Below the pieces are notes generated by a model. That model was not told where the DNA came from and made no database searches. It worked only from the letters and a program-made list of their open reading frames with translations. From Argyresthia goedartella (Eukaryota > Arthropoda > Insecta > Lepidoptera > Argyresthiidae): a stretch of 64,000 bases of DNA. A program made the position numbers and the translations under genes. Shown one piece after another: positions 12,855 to 25,938 of this stretch. The stretch's first letter is position 1, and every line of letters starts with the position of its first letter. The DNA lies in contig OX463829.1 of NCBI GenBank assembly GCA_949825045.1, positions 22,662,715-22,726,714 of the forward strand. Reading direction: 5' to 3'.

Positions 12855-13115
12855 AATAATAATAATAATAATAATACCTTGGACACCATTTACACACACA
12901 TTGATCTAGCCCCAAACTAGGATTCCCTGTATCTTGGGTACTAGACAACGATACACATACTTATATAGATAAATATTATACTTAGATAGATAAACAACCA
13001 TGACTAGCGTACAAACATCCGTTCTCCTCAAACAAATATTTGCCCCCACCGGGACTCAAACCCGGGACCCTTGGCTTCGTAGGCAGCGTCACTGCCGACT
13101 CGGCCATCCGGGTCG
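12855..13115 (-). mobile_element. SINE-A, full length (duplication unit 1)
   Basis: Reverse orientation with an (ATT)n tail at 12855-12875, the standard body, B-box gggtttgagtcccgg and A-box tggccgagtcgg, ending in cgacccgga-type head sequence at 13115. Confidence 0.85.
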
Positions 13116-13254
13116 TAATAATATTTACTTACTTAAATTCTTGCCATTTGCTACGATCTTGGCCTAAAATAAATATCTGTATCATCTCTCGCATCCTCAA
13201 CATAGATAGTATTTTCAAACGAATTCGTCATCTATAGATACGATAAAAACCATG

Positions 13255-13586
13255 TTAAAGCGACTTTGTCGAAAAAGGGATATTACAATGTTCAAGATTA
13301 CTTCAATGACGGGACTGTATGAGGTTAATCTGGCGCAACACAGACCTTGCTGTTAATAATATTGTAATAATTTGTTCCTGCTTATTAATTATGATAATAT
13401 AAATATGTTTTGTATAAGTTAAGCACAATCAGTTTTTAAAAGAGATCTAAAAATCAATCTGTGGGATTTTCTACGCCCTTCTTCTCCCACTGGGGTCCAA
13501 TGTAGAGAAGTGGCAAAAATTACGATTGCTAAGTATATATCTAAATATCTACAGTAATAAAGACATTTTGAATTTTGAATTTTGAC
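13255..13586 (+). mobile_element. LINE-A 3' end (5'-truncated insertion, duplication unit 1)
   Basis: Starts in the last codons of the LINE-A reverse transcriptase frame (agcgactttgtcgaaaaagg, compare 55738-55757). It runs through the 3' UTR with agagatctaaaaatcaatct and ends in a short ttttgaa-type tail after cagtaataaagacat. Severe 5' truncation is typical of LINE insertion. Confidence 0.8.
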
Positions 13587-13733
13587 TGCTCGTAGATTAA
13601 TTTATGCGACCGTTACTTTTATCCAGATTTCTTCTGGATTCTCAGATGGTGTGGTAGAGGCACGGCATAGCTGTGCACAACGGAGTATTATTTTATTTTT
13701 TAACGTGGCCCCCCTAACAACTTTTTATAGTCA

Positions 13734-13771
13734 GTGGGTCTACGGGTAATATAAATTCCTCGTAGACCCAC
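13734..13771. repeat. Short hairpin
   Basis: gtgggtctacg at 13734-13744 pairs exactly with cgtagacccac at 13761-13771, and two more gtgggtc motifs follow. It is also present in duplication unit 2. No function is evident. Confidence 0.5.
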
Positions 13772-14002
13772 CAGTGGGTCTATATAGTGGGTCCACGGGT
13801 AAGCTGCTTGCACCGGTTTTTAGCGGTTGTTTAGTCCACTTGTTCCTCGAACTAGCGCAGCGACAGCCCTATTTCCCAACCCTTCAACATAACAACGTGT
13901 CATTCAATTCTGGAGCTAAAAGGCAGGCTTGTATCTGATACAAACTCTGGTGTGCTATGTGTTTGACTTGTGTTGGTTAGTTAGTAATACTAGTTAATAA
14001 AT

Positions 14003-14256
14003 GTAGCCCATTAATGTCCTCACTCAGGGGCACAGGCCTCAACCCGGATACGAGTACGATTAAGCCATACTCCACCACGCTGGCTCACCACGTAGCGATA
14101 GTAGCCGGGGGACCTACAGCTTAACGCGCCATCCGAAATACTCAACATCTGATACTGTACTTAAGATATATTCATTATCTTATTGGTACATGGTCAGGTT
14201 TCGAACCTGCATCTCCTGTGTGAGAAGCAAGCGTAAAACTCATTAGACCATGGAGC
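14003..14256 (-). mobile_element. SINE-C, short subfamily (duplication unit 1)
   Basis: On the minus strand the head is gagctccatggtctaatgag with B-box-like ggttcgaaacc. The body contains ccagcgtggtggagtatgg and ends near attaatgggctac. The same subfamily occurs at 50343-50660. Confidence 0.7.
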
Positions 14257-15107
14257 TCATTTATTATGTAAATAACTTCTTATTCACAAGCGCAAGGAAT
14301 GCGTATTAAAACGTTGCTGAAAGCATTTCGTATCAACGCTGGTGACTAATTGACTAATTCAGATGCATGTTATGTGGGATACGAAATGTTATTTAAGCAG
14401 ACGTGTCTGATTATCATTTAGTTGGAGAAGTTTTAGAGACGTGCAGTCTAGCTTAGTTTCTGTACTTATATCCATCAGATGTATACTAAAAGCTCTAGAG
14501 ATATACTCTACACGTGCACAAACAAATAGAAAGTGAAGTCAATAGAGTTAACGTTTTCGAATTAAAGTCACGAAAATCACGAAAGCGTAAAGCGTGCGAT
14601 AAACGAGACAAGCAAATTACTGGTATATTTTACACCTACTTATATTTAGATAGCTGAGGTTTTCGCAACATCTTTATACCTATTAGATCGAATTAATCCA
14701 GTGAGGCGTTATCCTAATATTTACTCACATTCATTTTCAACCACTATTTGAACACAATAATTTAGCTGACAATTTAATTTATTCTAATTCTAAACTTAAT
14801 TTGAGTGTCGCTTCAGAACAAATATTAGGTGTACGAGAATGTATGCAATATATTATACTGTGAACAGTTTTAAGTTAGTAATATACTATCACTATTAAAC
14901 TATTACGAATACTTACTTAATCCTAGATGTATTTGCCAACCTGCTTCTTAATTATGGTTATAATAATAAGTAGTGTATTGTAATGTATAGACTTACATAA
15001 TTCATATTTAGCGTAGCCTCTTTATTGCAGTTAGGTAGGTTCTGGCTCAACAAGATCCAATTATCGGTCTATTTGAGTATGTGATTAAAGGGATTTCCCA
15101 TAAATCG

Positions 15108-15477
15108 TACGCCACGCCACAGGAATACCGGAGGTAGACCTGCCTCAGATGTATCGAGCAATCCTAATATGACCTCAGTTAATGCTGTATGTCAACATGG
15201 CATCATTTTCTCGTAATTTATATTGGTTATCGAAAAAATAATAATTGTCTCGCCATAAGTAACTGTTTATAATAGCGTAGAAATGATGAAATAAACGTAA
15301 AAGAAAGGATTATCCAGGAATAGCTGGCATTTACAATTTAAAATATAGGAATTTTCAACAAACACTTTAAAAACCGACGAAGTTTAACTGAGATCATTTT
15401 AGTGTTGTTCGAATGCATCTGAGGCAATCCCACCTGCGGTATCGCTGTGTAGTGTGACTTATTGGGACAGCCTGTAT
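15108..15477. mobile_element. Candidate MITE with diverged inverted ends (duplication unit 1)
   Basis: The motif ggtagacctgcctcagatgt at 15132-15151 has an inverted, diverged partner around 15409-15440 (atgcatctgaggcaatccca). The right flank, ttattgggacagcctgta, resembles the end of a related stretch at 11126-11231. This looks like an old non-autonomous DNA element; the ends are not exact. Confidence 0.4.
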
Positions 15478-17170
15478 TTTCAAATGACTATCATTCTAAA
15501 TTCAGTAATTTTCTTTGACGGCAACGAGTGAACACGAATACAAACTTATACTGGGTTTGGCCCAAGTTTATTGAAACAAAAGCCAATTTCACCAAAGTCT
15601 AATTATGTCACTGGCAGAAAGAGGAAAGGAAAGGATAGGCAGTTTATGAACAGCAGATTTTTTTAAACATTATTAGAAGAGTAACAAGTGGATATTCCTG
15701 TCAGTATTTAAGTGGTCCTCGTAAATTTGTATCTATAAACTGTGATTACTTACGTACGTTTGGGTGAAGCATTTGGTTATAACGGACAGAAAAGTTCAAA
15801 AGGGTTTCGCAGCGTTATTTCAATTATTTTATGTTCTGAAACTTGGCAAATAAAGTTATAGATTCCCGCCTTCGCAATAGAATTGTAGAGTATTAAAATC
15901 AAATAAAATTTTAGGGAATGGAAAGTTTCCACTCACTTTTCACAAACGTTTCTTATTTATTTTGTATAATGTCTATAATGTTAGGGCTTTTATATTGTTT
16001 GCATAGCAGTGTAGCCATAGCTAAATAATCGAATACTTACTTGCCATGTTGACCTAACCTTACTATGAGTTAACCGGAACTATGTGTCTAATAATAATAT
16101 AATGGGTCCAGAAATTAATGTCAAGTATTTCCCCGGCACTTTTAATTGGAGGGCCATAACGATGTCTATTCATCCGTCGTGAAAACTGGAGAAGGCTATT
16201 GTTTGGAGACGCAAAAAGTCTTTTAAATTAAATGGAACAATCCCTTTCGTGGGCTATTTTCATTTTTACTTCGTTGAGTACACGACACGATGCTTTATGG
16301 CGGTAATCGTCGGGACAGCGCCGGAGCTTTGTTTTAAAATGGCGTCTTTTATTTATTACAAAAAGGTGGTCTGAGTTGTTTGGTTTGACCACTCTGTGTT
16401 TAGAATTTGTACCAAACCGTCCATAGGTAGCATATATTACGACTTCTTGTAGACTATTGAGTTAAGGCTACAAATAAACAAACTTAATCAAACTTTTTGA
16501 GATTAATTTCAGGTTTGCTTGGTTGGTCTGCTTAGCTTTTTTTCTTAACTTTGTAATTTTATATACGAGCAGAATGAATACCTCCGAAATATTTCCCCAC
16601 GGTATACAAGTATCTCTACATCTCCTCGACAAATGAGAGGCGCTCCAGTCTACAAAAAATGACGAATGTCTCCTCTTAGCCGAGTGCGACATAAATCTAA
16701 GAGGGATGACAACAATAACTTAGGGCTGGGTCCAAAATCGCTCTGCCCATTTGCGAGCACACCTGTGTCTGCCCAGTCAATTTGTTTCAAGCAAAAGTTT
16801 ATCTTTGCCTGCGGAGCTTCTTTCAATCAATAACAATCTGTCTGAAGCCTAATCTGTTATTGGAACAATTTTATTGGCATTATTTCGGAATTAAGGCCTT
16901 TTTTATTCGTACATATTTTACATCCTACATACAAAATAAACTCCAGGGCCTCCCTTTTAGCAAGATGTTTACGCATTTATTTATAAAGGGTAATTTGTTA
17001 TACGACACTATATTTATATATTTTCCATATATTGTGAGGGGTTAAACAAGAGCCAATTTCCAAAAAAATAACTATTTAAAATACATACTCTTTCCGAAAA
17101 GAAATGGATTTCGAGGAATTTTGATTCTAACTTTTTTGTTTTTATCCAAAATTTGTCAAAAAGTTATTAA
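15478..17170. other. No recognisable feature (repeated in unit 2)
   Basis: AT-rich DNA. Two modest open frames (16468-16692 minus, 16782-17045 plus) are preserved in unit 2 only because the copies are nearly identical. They contain no domain I recognise. Confidence 0.4.
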
Positions 17171-17897
17171 TTACGGACCTGCACACGAAGGGTTCCATAC
17201 AACAACGGTTCCATATAACCTGGTCTGTTATGATATAAAACGCACACAAAAGCCTGAGGGAGACGTTAATCCCACAGACTAATTGATCTACCTAGTTATG
17301 TGTTTTCGCCTTTAATTCCATCTTGGAGAAGAGGGAGTTTCACCCTAAACACTCCTCATCTCATCCTTATTCACAACAAACTTTGATCAGTTTTATGCAT
17401 TCCTACGTTTTCCTAGCCGAGACCTCGGAAAACCATACATCGGTATTACAGTAAGTGTTATGAAGCGAGACTTTTCTAAAAGTTCATTTGAATGAAGGAT
17501 TTAGGCTTTAAAACTATTCAACGCATAGGTATAATTTTCTTGATTTGCTCCGCAATAATGGCAGAAATTAAAAATTAAGTTATTGATTAAAAAAATACAT
17601 GTGCAACATCGTACACGTGTGAGTTTGAAAAACTTTAGACTACAGAAATTAAGAGTTAAAGGTTAGGTTAGGTTTTGGATGAATTTACTGTATGGTCAAA
17701 AGACTTTCGGCTGGGGCCCAATTCTCTTAGTTCCGATGGGGCACAATGACCTGGCCCGTGCATGAAGCCGACAAAAATGGCGTGTATCAGGCGACAAAAC
17801 AAAACTGCTTGAATTAATTAAAACATAGTATTGAATTATCAATTTTTCTCTGTCTTAATAACGTTTGTATCACGACTGTATCACGACGACGAATAGT

Positions 17898-18138
17898 CGA
17901 CCCGAATGGCCGAATCGGCAGTGACCCTGCCTACGAAGCCAAGGGTCCCGGGTTCGAGTCCCGGTGGGGACAAATATTTGGTTTGATGAGAAGGGATATT
18001 TGTACCCTAGTACGGTTGTTAAATATTTATCTATATAAGTATGTGTATCGTTGTCTAGTACCCAAGATACAGGGAATCCTAGTTTGGGGCTAGATCAATG
18101 TGTGTAAATTGTGTCCAAGGTATTATTATTATTATTAT
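17898..18138 (+). mobile_element. SINE-A, full length (duplication unit 2)
   Basis: Duplicate of the copy at 10227-10467, with the same A-box, B-box and (TTA)n tail. Confidence 0.85.
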
Positions 18139-18921
18139 GACTTCATTTTTAATCTGCCCTATTTATTATCAATTTAAAATCAATCCGCTTCCAAAAAGCC
18201 TTCAACTGTGCGCCCGTCACATATTTATAAATTGTAACACCCATCTAACATTCGTAACGTCACATGAGAAGTTTTACTTAAAAAAATATCTTGAGAAATC
18301 ATTGTTCATTCTTGATTAAAATCCGACCCGCTTTTAATTTTCGATCTTACGATTCAATCCCTCCGAGAATCAGTCATTGTTAACAAGCGAGAATATATAT
18401 TTAAGCAACATATATATAAGTATAAGATAGAGGTCAATAAGTCCCCTGTCGATGGCGGTTCGTGCGAACATCACAGGTGACGTAGTACGGAGAAAAACAG
18501 CCCATTTTGAGCACGAACTCCCAACTGATGTGAATAGCTGTTTCCATTATTACTAAAATTGTTCGCGATTTCAAAGTGAAAACTTCAATAGCAACGTGCA
18601 ATGCTTTCTTTCTGAGCTGTGAAGGTCATTGAATCGTCTCGCTCGGATCTTCGAGACGCTTATTATGGGTATGGGTATTGGTTCAACAAAATGAGAGCGC
18701 TATGCTAGAAATGGCTGGTACTAGCTGTGTAAATAGTTGTAAATTTGAATAAAACCTTTAAACCCACGTTATCTCGAATTTCACTGAAGTAATGTTAGGC
18801 TTATTCGCTGCGTTTAAGGCAGGTCTACCTTCGGTGTCGTTGTGGGGCATGACTCGTAGTTCATAATTTGAAAAATGACTTATGGAACAACCTGTACTTA
18901 TAATAATATACAGTTGGAATT

Positions 18922-19081
18922 GACGTAGCTGGGCTGTTCTCACTGTAGCTGGGCTGTTCTCACTGTAGCTGGGCTGTTCTCACTGTAGCTGGGCTGTTCT
19001 CACTGTAGCTGGGCTGTTCTCACTGTAGCTGGGCTGTTCTCACTGTAGCTGGGCTGTTCTCATTGTAGCTGGGCTGTTCTC
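18922..19081. repeat. 20-bp minisatellite, 8 units
   Basis: Expanded version of the array at 11251-11334, with eight nearly perfect units; the last has cattg instead of cactg. The ttcac variant unit of unit 1 is absent, so the arrays differ by more than simple addition. Confidence 0.9.
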
Positions 19082-20394
19082 ACTGGTTCGAAATGATGAT
19101 GAGGATGATGATATGGTCCGACCGATTTCGGTCGCGGCGACCGCATCCATCATTGGTCTGAATTTGAAGTAAGTAGTTCCTAGGCTCGCATGTGGCTTGT
19201 GTAGCAATCTTACTGAAGATCCACCTCAAACTATACCTTATCCATAAGTATAATAAAGTTTACTGACACCGCGACTGAAGATCTATTTAGTTAATGTTGA
19301 TCGAAGAAAACAAACTTCTTACAAGAGATGGTAAACGCTTCACTGACTTTCAAGTTAGCTGAATAAAATTGTAGAAAAATACTGACAAAGGGAATTTATT
19401 TACTCCAAAGTCATTTTTCCAGCGGAGACATGAAGACATTGTGATAAAATATGAATGTCCCGTGGGCTCTGGACGACCAAAAAGTTAAATTGAATTACAA
19501 AAACAAGCTTGTCATCATGGGTGTATGCAGAATGTATCATGTGTTAGCAGAAATAAGTTATTTTAATTTAGCATACAATTTATAGATATTTTTTTCTTTT
19601 AAATAAATAAATATTAGAGATATAAATTTTGAGATGATTATTCTGTAGAGGTGAATTATATATTTTTTCAGTTAACTTCTTCTTTCGAAATAAGAAGGTG
19701 CTTGCCTACACCTTCTATACACCTATACAATACATACTACCTACCTATAATTACAGAGTAGTAAGCTCCACAAGGCTAGTGTCATGGGTACTAGACGACC
19801 ATATAATTAATACAGATAAATATTTATTTAAATACATAGAAATCATCCAAGTCTAAGAAACAAATATCTCATCTCTCTAGCTCATCACACAAATATTTGC
19901 CCTTACCAGGATTCGAACCTAGGACCATCAGCTTCGTAGGCAGGGTCACTACCGGCTAGGCTTAACCGGTCGTCACAAAGGTACATAAAGTACGTTTTTT
20001 TAACTTTTAAGTACCGCTCGTTTTTTCTCACCTTTATATATTTTTTTTAAATCTTAAAGCTAGTTACTTTTTTCAGATTTTTCCCTCAATAAACTCTTCA
20101 TGATACACCTCCGTGCCGAATATCAATTTTCCTCGACATCTTTATCACTTTCAGCGACTAAAACAGAGAAGTGTCGAGCGATAAAGTTGAAGTAATCATA
20201 CTGTAAATCCCTCTGTAAATTTTTGGTAAGAAAGACATCGTTGTTACGTTTCCCTTTGTGTCTTACTGACTTCATTATATACCTGACATTTTAAATAAGC
20301 CTGCAGCTAAAATAGGGGTACATATGCAGATTTATTTCATAAAACAATATAACGGCCTAGTATAGGGCCAAAGGCAATGTGTGAGTAATATAAA

Positions 20395-20602
20395 TGTTTA
20401 TGTTTGTTTTATACAGGCACATACATTGCTTCTGGCACATACTCGAATACCCTTTGTCGTGGGCAGTAGAAACAGCGACGTCACACACATATAAACATCC
20501 AAGAACTGTGTTTTTTTCTTCTTCCCCAGCCGCGATTCCGCTTCGACCCGAGACCTCTCGCCTGGGAGGCAGGGCCTCGAACCACAAGGTCCCAGAGGTC
20601 GT
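20395..20602 (-). mobile_element. SINE-B (duplication unit 2)
   Basis: Duplicate of the copy at 12636-12843 with no difference that I noticed. Confidence 0.65.
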
Positions 20603-20613
20603 TAATATGGCTG

Positions 20614-20874
20614 AATAATAATAATAATAATAATACCTTGGACACCATTTACACACACATTGATCTAGCCCCAAACTAGGATTCCCTGTATCTTGGGTAC
20701 TAGACAACGATACACATACTTATATAGATAAATATTATACTTAGATAGATAAACAACCATGACTAGCGTACAAACATCCGTTCTCCTCAAACAAATATTT
20801 GCCCCCACCGGGACTCAAACCCGGGACCCTTGGCTTCGTAGGCAGCGTCACTGCCGACTCGGCCATCCGGGTCG
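20614..20874 (-). mobile_element. SINE-A (duplication unit 2)
   Basis: Duplicate of the copy at 12855-13115, with head, body and (ATT)n tail all retained. Confidence 0.85.
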
Positions 20875-21013
20875 TAATAATATTTACTTACTTAAATTCT
20901 TGCCATTTGCTACGATCTTGGCCTAAAATAAATATCTGTATCATCTCTCGCATCCTCAACATAGATAGTATTTTCAAACGAATTCGTCATCTATAGATAC
21001 GATAAAAACCATG

Positions 21014-21345
21014 TTAAAGCGACTTTGTCGAAAAAGGGATATTACAATGTTCAAGATTACTTCAATGACGGGACTGTATGAGGTTAATCTGGCGCAACAC
21101 AGACCTTGCTGTTAATAATATTGTAATAATTTGTTCCTGCTTATTAATTATGATAATATAAATATGTTTTGTATAAGTTAAGCACAATCAGTTTTTAAAA
21201 GAGATCTAAAAATCAATCTGTGGGATTTTCTACGCCCTTCTTCTCCCACTGGGGTCCAATGTAGAGAAGTGGCAAAAATTACGATTGCTAAGTATATATC
21301 TAAATATCTACAGTAATAAAGACATTTTGAATTTTGAATTTTGAC
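21014..21345 (+). mobile_element. LINE-A 3' end (duplication unit 2)
   Basis: Duplicate of 13255-13586, with the same truncation point and tail. Confidence 0.8.
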
Positions 21346-21761
21346 TGCTCGTAGATTAATTTATGCGACCGTTACTTTTATCCAGATTTCTTCTGGATTC
21401 TCAGATGGTGTGGTAGAGGCACGGCATAGCTGTGCACAACGGAGTATTATTTTATTTTTTAACGTGGCCCCCCTAACAACTTTTTATAGTCAGTGGGTCT
21501 ACGGGTAATATAAATTCCTCGTAGACCCACCAGTGGGTCTATATAGTGGGTCCACGGGTAAGCTGCTTGCACCGGTTTTTAGCGGTTGTTTAGTCCACTT
21601 GTTCCTCGAACTAGCGCAGCGACAGCCCTATTTCCCAACCCTTCAACATAACAACGTGTCATTCAATTCTGGAGCTAAAAGGCAGGCTTGTATCTGATAC
21701 AAACTCTGGTGTGCTATGTGTTTGACTTGTGTTGGTTAGTTAGTAATACTAGTTAATAAAT

Positions 21762-22015
21762 GTAGCCCATTAATGTCCTCACTCAGGGGCACAGGCCTCA
21801 ACCCGGATACGAGTACGATTAAGCCATACTCCACCACGCTGGCTCACCACGTAGCGATAGTAGCCGGGGGACCTACAGCTTAACGCGCCATCCGAAATAC
21901 TCAACATCTGATACTGTACTTAAGATATATTCATTATCTTATTGGTACATGGTCAGGTTTCGAACCTGCATCTCCTGTGTGAGAAGCAAGCGTAAAACCC
22001 ATTAGACCATGGAGC
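21762..22015 (-). mobile_element. SINE-C, short subfamily (duplication unit 2)
   Basis: Duplicate of 14003-14256, with one base changed in the head (aaaaccc here, aaaactc in unit 1). Confidence 0.7.
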
Positions 22016-22866
22016 TCATTTATTATGTAAATAACTTCTTATTCACAAGCGCAAGGAATGCGTATTAAAACGTTGCTGAAAGCATTTCGTATCAACGCTG
22101 GTGACTAATTGACTAATTCAGATGCATGTTATGTGGGATATGAAATGTTATTTAAGCAGACGTGTCTGATTATCATTTAGTTGGAGAAGTTTTAGAGACG
22201 TGCAGTCTAGCTTAGTTTCTGTACTTATATCCATCAGATGTATACTAAAAGCTCTAGAGATATACTCTACACGTGCACAAACAAATAGAAAGTGAAGTCA
22301 ATAGAGTTAACGTTTTCGAATTAAAGTCACGAAAATCACGAAAGCGTAAAGCGTGCGATAAACGAGACAAGCAAATTACTGGTATATTTTACACCTACTT
22401 ATATTTAGATAGCTGAGGTTTTCGCAACATCTTTATACCTATTAGATCGAATTAATCCAGTGAGGCGTTATCCTAATATTTACTCACATTCATTTTCAAC
22501 CACTATTTGAACACAATAATTTAGCTGACAATTTAATTTATTCTAATTCTAAACTTAATTTGAGTGTCGCTTCAGAACAAATATTAGGTGTACGAGAATG
22601 TATGCAATATATTATACTGTGAACAGTTTTAAGTTAGTAATATACTATCACTATTAAACTATTACGAATACTTACTTAATCCTAGATGTATTTGCCAACC
22701 TGCTTCTTAATTATGGTTATAATAATAAGTAGTGTATTGTAATGTATAGACTTACATAATTCATATTTAGCGTAGCCTCTTTATTGCAGTTAGGTAGGTT
22801 CTGGCTCAACAAGATCCAATTATCGGTCTATTTGAGTATGTGATTAAAGGGATTTCCCATAAATCG

Positions 22867-23236
22867 TACGCCACGCCACAGGAATACCGGAGGTAGACCT
22901 GCCTCAGATGTATCGAGCAATCCTAATATGACCTCAGTTAATGCTGTATGTCAACATGGCATCATTTTCTCGTAATTTACATTGGTTATCGAAAAAATAA
23001 TAATTGTCTCGCCATAAGTAACTGTTTATAATAGCGTAGAAATGATGAAATAAACGTAAAAGAAAGGATTATCCAGGAATAGCTGGCATTTACAATTTAA
23101 AATATAGGAATTTTCAACAAACACTTTAAAAACCGACGAAGTTTAACTGAGATCATTTTAGTGTTGTTCGAATGCATCTGAGGCAATCCCACCTGCGGTA
23201 TCGCTGTGTAGTGTGACTTATTGGGACAGCCTGTAT
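22867..23236. mobile_element. Candidate MITE with diverged inverted ends (duplication unit 2)
   Basis: Duplicate of 15108-15477. Confidence 0.4.
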
Positions 23237-25228
23237 TTTCAAATGACTATCATTCTAAATTCAGTAATTTTCTTTGACGGCAACGAGTGAACACGAATAC
23301 AAACTTATACTGGGTTTGGCCCAAGTTTATTGAAACAAAAGCCAATTTCACCAAAGTCTAATTATGTCACTGGCAGAAAGAGGAAAGGAAAGGATAGGCA
23401 GTTTATGAACAGCAGATTTTTTTAAACATTATTAGAAGAGTAACAAGTGGATATTCCTGTCAGTATTTAAGTGGTCCTCGTAAATTTGTATCTATAAACT
23501 GTGATTACTTACGTACGTTTGGGTGAAGCATTTGGTTATAACGGACAGAAAAGTTCAAAAGGGTTTCGCAGCGTTATTTCAATTATTTTATGTTCTGAAA
23601 CTTGGCAAATAAAGTTATAGATTCCCGCCTTCGCAATAGAATTGTAGAGTATTAAAATCAAATAAAATTTTAGGGAATGGAAAGTTTCCACTCACTTTTC
23701 ACAAACGTTTCTTATTTATTTTGTATAATGTCTATAATATTAGGGCTTTTATATTGTTTGCATAGCAGTGTAGCCATAGCTAAATAATCGAATACTTACT
23801 TGCCATGTTGACCTAACCTTACTATGAGTTAACCGGAACTATGTGTCTAATAATAATATAATGGGTCCAGAAATTAATGTCAAGTATTTCCCCGGCACTT
23901 TTAATTGGAGGGCCATAACGATGTCTATTCATCCGTCGTGAAAACTGGAGAAGGCTATTGTTTGGAGACGCAAAAAGTCTTTTAAATTAAATGGAACAAT
24001 CCCTTTCGTGGGCTATTTTCATTTTTACTTCGTTGAGTACACGACACGATGCTTTATGGCGGTAATCGTCGGGACAGCGCCGGAGCTTTGTTTTAAAATG
24101 GCGTCTTTTATTTATTACAAAAAGGTGGTCTGAGTTGTTTGGTTTGACCACTCTGTGTTTAGAATTTGTACCAAACCGTCCATAGGTAGCAAATATTACG
24201 ACTTCTTGTAGACTATTGAGTTAAGGCTACAAATAAACAAACTTAATCAAACTTTTTGAGATTAATTTCAGGTTTGCTTGGTTGGTCTGCTTAGTTTTTT
24301 TTCTTAACTTTGTAATTTTATATACGAGCAGAATGAATACCTCCGAAATATTTCCCCACGGTATACAAGTATCTCTACATCTCCTCGACAAATGAGAGGC
24401 GCTCCAGTCTACAAAAAATGACGAATGTCTCCTCTTAGCCGAGTGCGACATAAATCTAAGAGGGATGACAACAATAACTTAGGGCTGGGTCCAAAATCGC
24501 TCTGCCCATTTGCGAGCACACCTGTGTCTGCCCAGTCAATTTGTTTCAAGCAAAAGTTTATCTTTGCCTGCGGAGCTTCTTTCAATCAATAACAATCTGT
24601 CTGAAGCCTAATCTGTTATTGGAACAATTTTATTGGCATTATTTCGGAATTAAGGCCTTTTTTATTCGTACATATTTTACATCCTACATACAAAATAAAC
24701 TCCAGGGCCTCCCTTTTAGCAAGATGTTTACGCATTTATTTATAAAGGGTAATTTGTTATACGACACTATATTTATATATTTTCCATATATTGTGAGGGG
24801 TTAAACAAGAGCCAATTTCCAAAAAAATAACTATTTAAAATACATACTCTTTCCGAAAAGAAATGGATTTCGAGGAATTTTGATTCTAACTTTTTTGTTT
24901 TTATCCAAAATTTGTCAAAAAGTTATTAATTACGGACCTGCACACGAAGGGTTCCATACAACAACGTACCCGGAAAAACGTAAAACGACAGTCTTTTGTA
25001 CGAGTGTACCTTTTTAGTTTTAATAATATAATATCATTTACTAGGTGGGACTTCATTCAAACCGTAAATCGAAATATTGGAATGGAGCTGATAGAAATGG
25101 AGTCAATTATTTACAGAAATAAAATCAAATATGATAAAAAACTTTATTATCAGTTATTACAATTCTAATGAGCAATTATTAATTGCATAAGGACAAATAA
25201 CTAAGCCCAAGGATATTTAATTCATCTT

Positions 25229-25738
25229 ATGGCGAACAACATTCATGACAAGTTTCTTATTGTGGGTGACTTCAATATGAGTAGCATAAAACGGTTACTG
25301 CAGGATGGCCAAATTCAAGCAGAAAATTTAGTTTCTGCACAGGTTATCGACTTTATTGATACTTTGAATGTATGCGGCCTCCATCAATTTAACACTTTTG
25401 TAAACAACTTTGGTCGGATTCTGGACCTTGTTCTATGCAATGAAAATGTTACTACTACACCCTGTATCGACCCGCTGGTTTCAGAGGATCCCTACCATAG
25501 GGCACTGGTTGTTTTTATTCCCGTGTTAAACTTAACCCCACTCAAGCCAATACCACACACCTCTTTTAATTACTTTAAAGCCAACTATGAGCTTATAAAT
25601 GAGCATATTAATAAAATTGATTGGTCCGGTGTTTTGTGTCAGGGAGGTATTAATGATGCAGTTGAGTCTTTTTACAGAATAATTTTTGGAATTCGTGACA
25701 CCTATGTACCTTTACGCAAGGCTTCTGGAGGTAAATAA
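25229..25738 (+). pseudogene. LINE endonuclease domain, C-terminal part
   Basis: This open frame shows the endonuclease motif FLIVGDFNMSSI near residues 9-20. Its terminal motif SEDPYHRALVVF is near residues 83-94, where active copies normally have an S-D-H pattern. The apurinic-type endonuclease would nick the target DNA. The N-terminal half with the catalytic glutamate is missing. The frame stops at 25738, and the linker to the reverse transcriptase continues in other frames (from 25760). Confidence 0.65.
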
Positions 25739-25938
25739 CCACCATGGTTCAGTCCCGCCTTGATTAAAGTTATTAGAGAAAAATTCAAATATTTAAAAAA
25801 GTTCAAAACTTATAGTAATCTCTTTGGTAAAAATTCCTTTTTAATCCTACGCGATAGGGCGAGAAGAATGGAAAGGGATTGCCATGTTAATTATATGGCT
25901 ATGATTGAACACTCTATCGTTAATAACCCGAAAGCATT

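Larger units (their letters stand above)
9536..17207. repeat. Tandem duplication, unit 1 (about 7.67 kb)
   Basis: The entire stretch recurs head to tail at 17208-24966. By eye I found about 15 single-base differences, a small insertion near 19868 in unit 2 and a larger minisatellite in unit 2. Divergence is therefore well under 1 percent. Both unit starts lie just after acggttc, at 9529-9535 and 17205-17211, and unit ends share ggttccatacaacaacg. The unit holds SINE-A, -B and -C, a LINE-A 3' end and no gene. It is either a very recent segmental duplication or two alleles joined by assembly. Confidence 0.9.
17208..24966. repeat. Tandem duplication, unit 2 (about 7.76 kb)
   Basis: Same order and orientation as 9536-17207. 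The offset between copies is 7671 bases at the start and 7759 at the end. The 88-base gain comes from four extra 20-bp minisatellite units (80 bases) and an 8-base insertion near 19868. The junction falls in the start motif of repeat M (cacacgaagggttccatac), so one breakpoint lies in dispersed-repeat sequence. Confidence 0.9.

Noticed and set aside
16468..17045. Open frames conserved between duplication copies (16468-16692 minus, 16782-17045 plus)
   Set aside because: Conservation is explained by very recent duplication; there is no domain, codon pattern or splice structure to support a gene.
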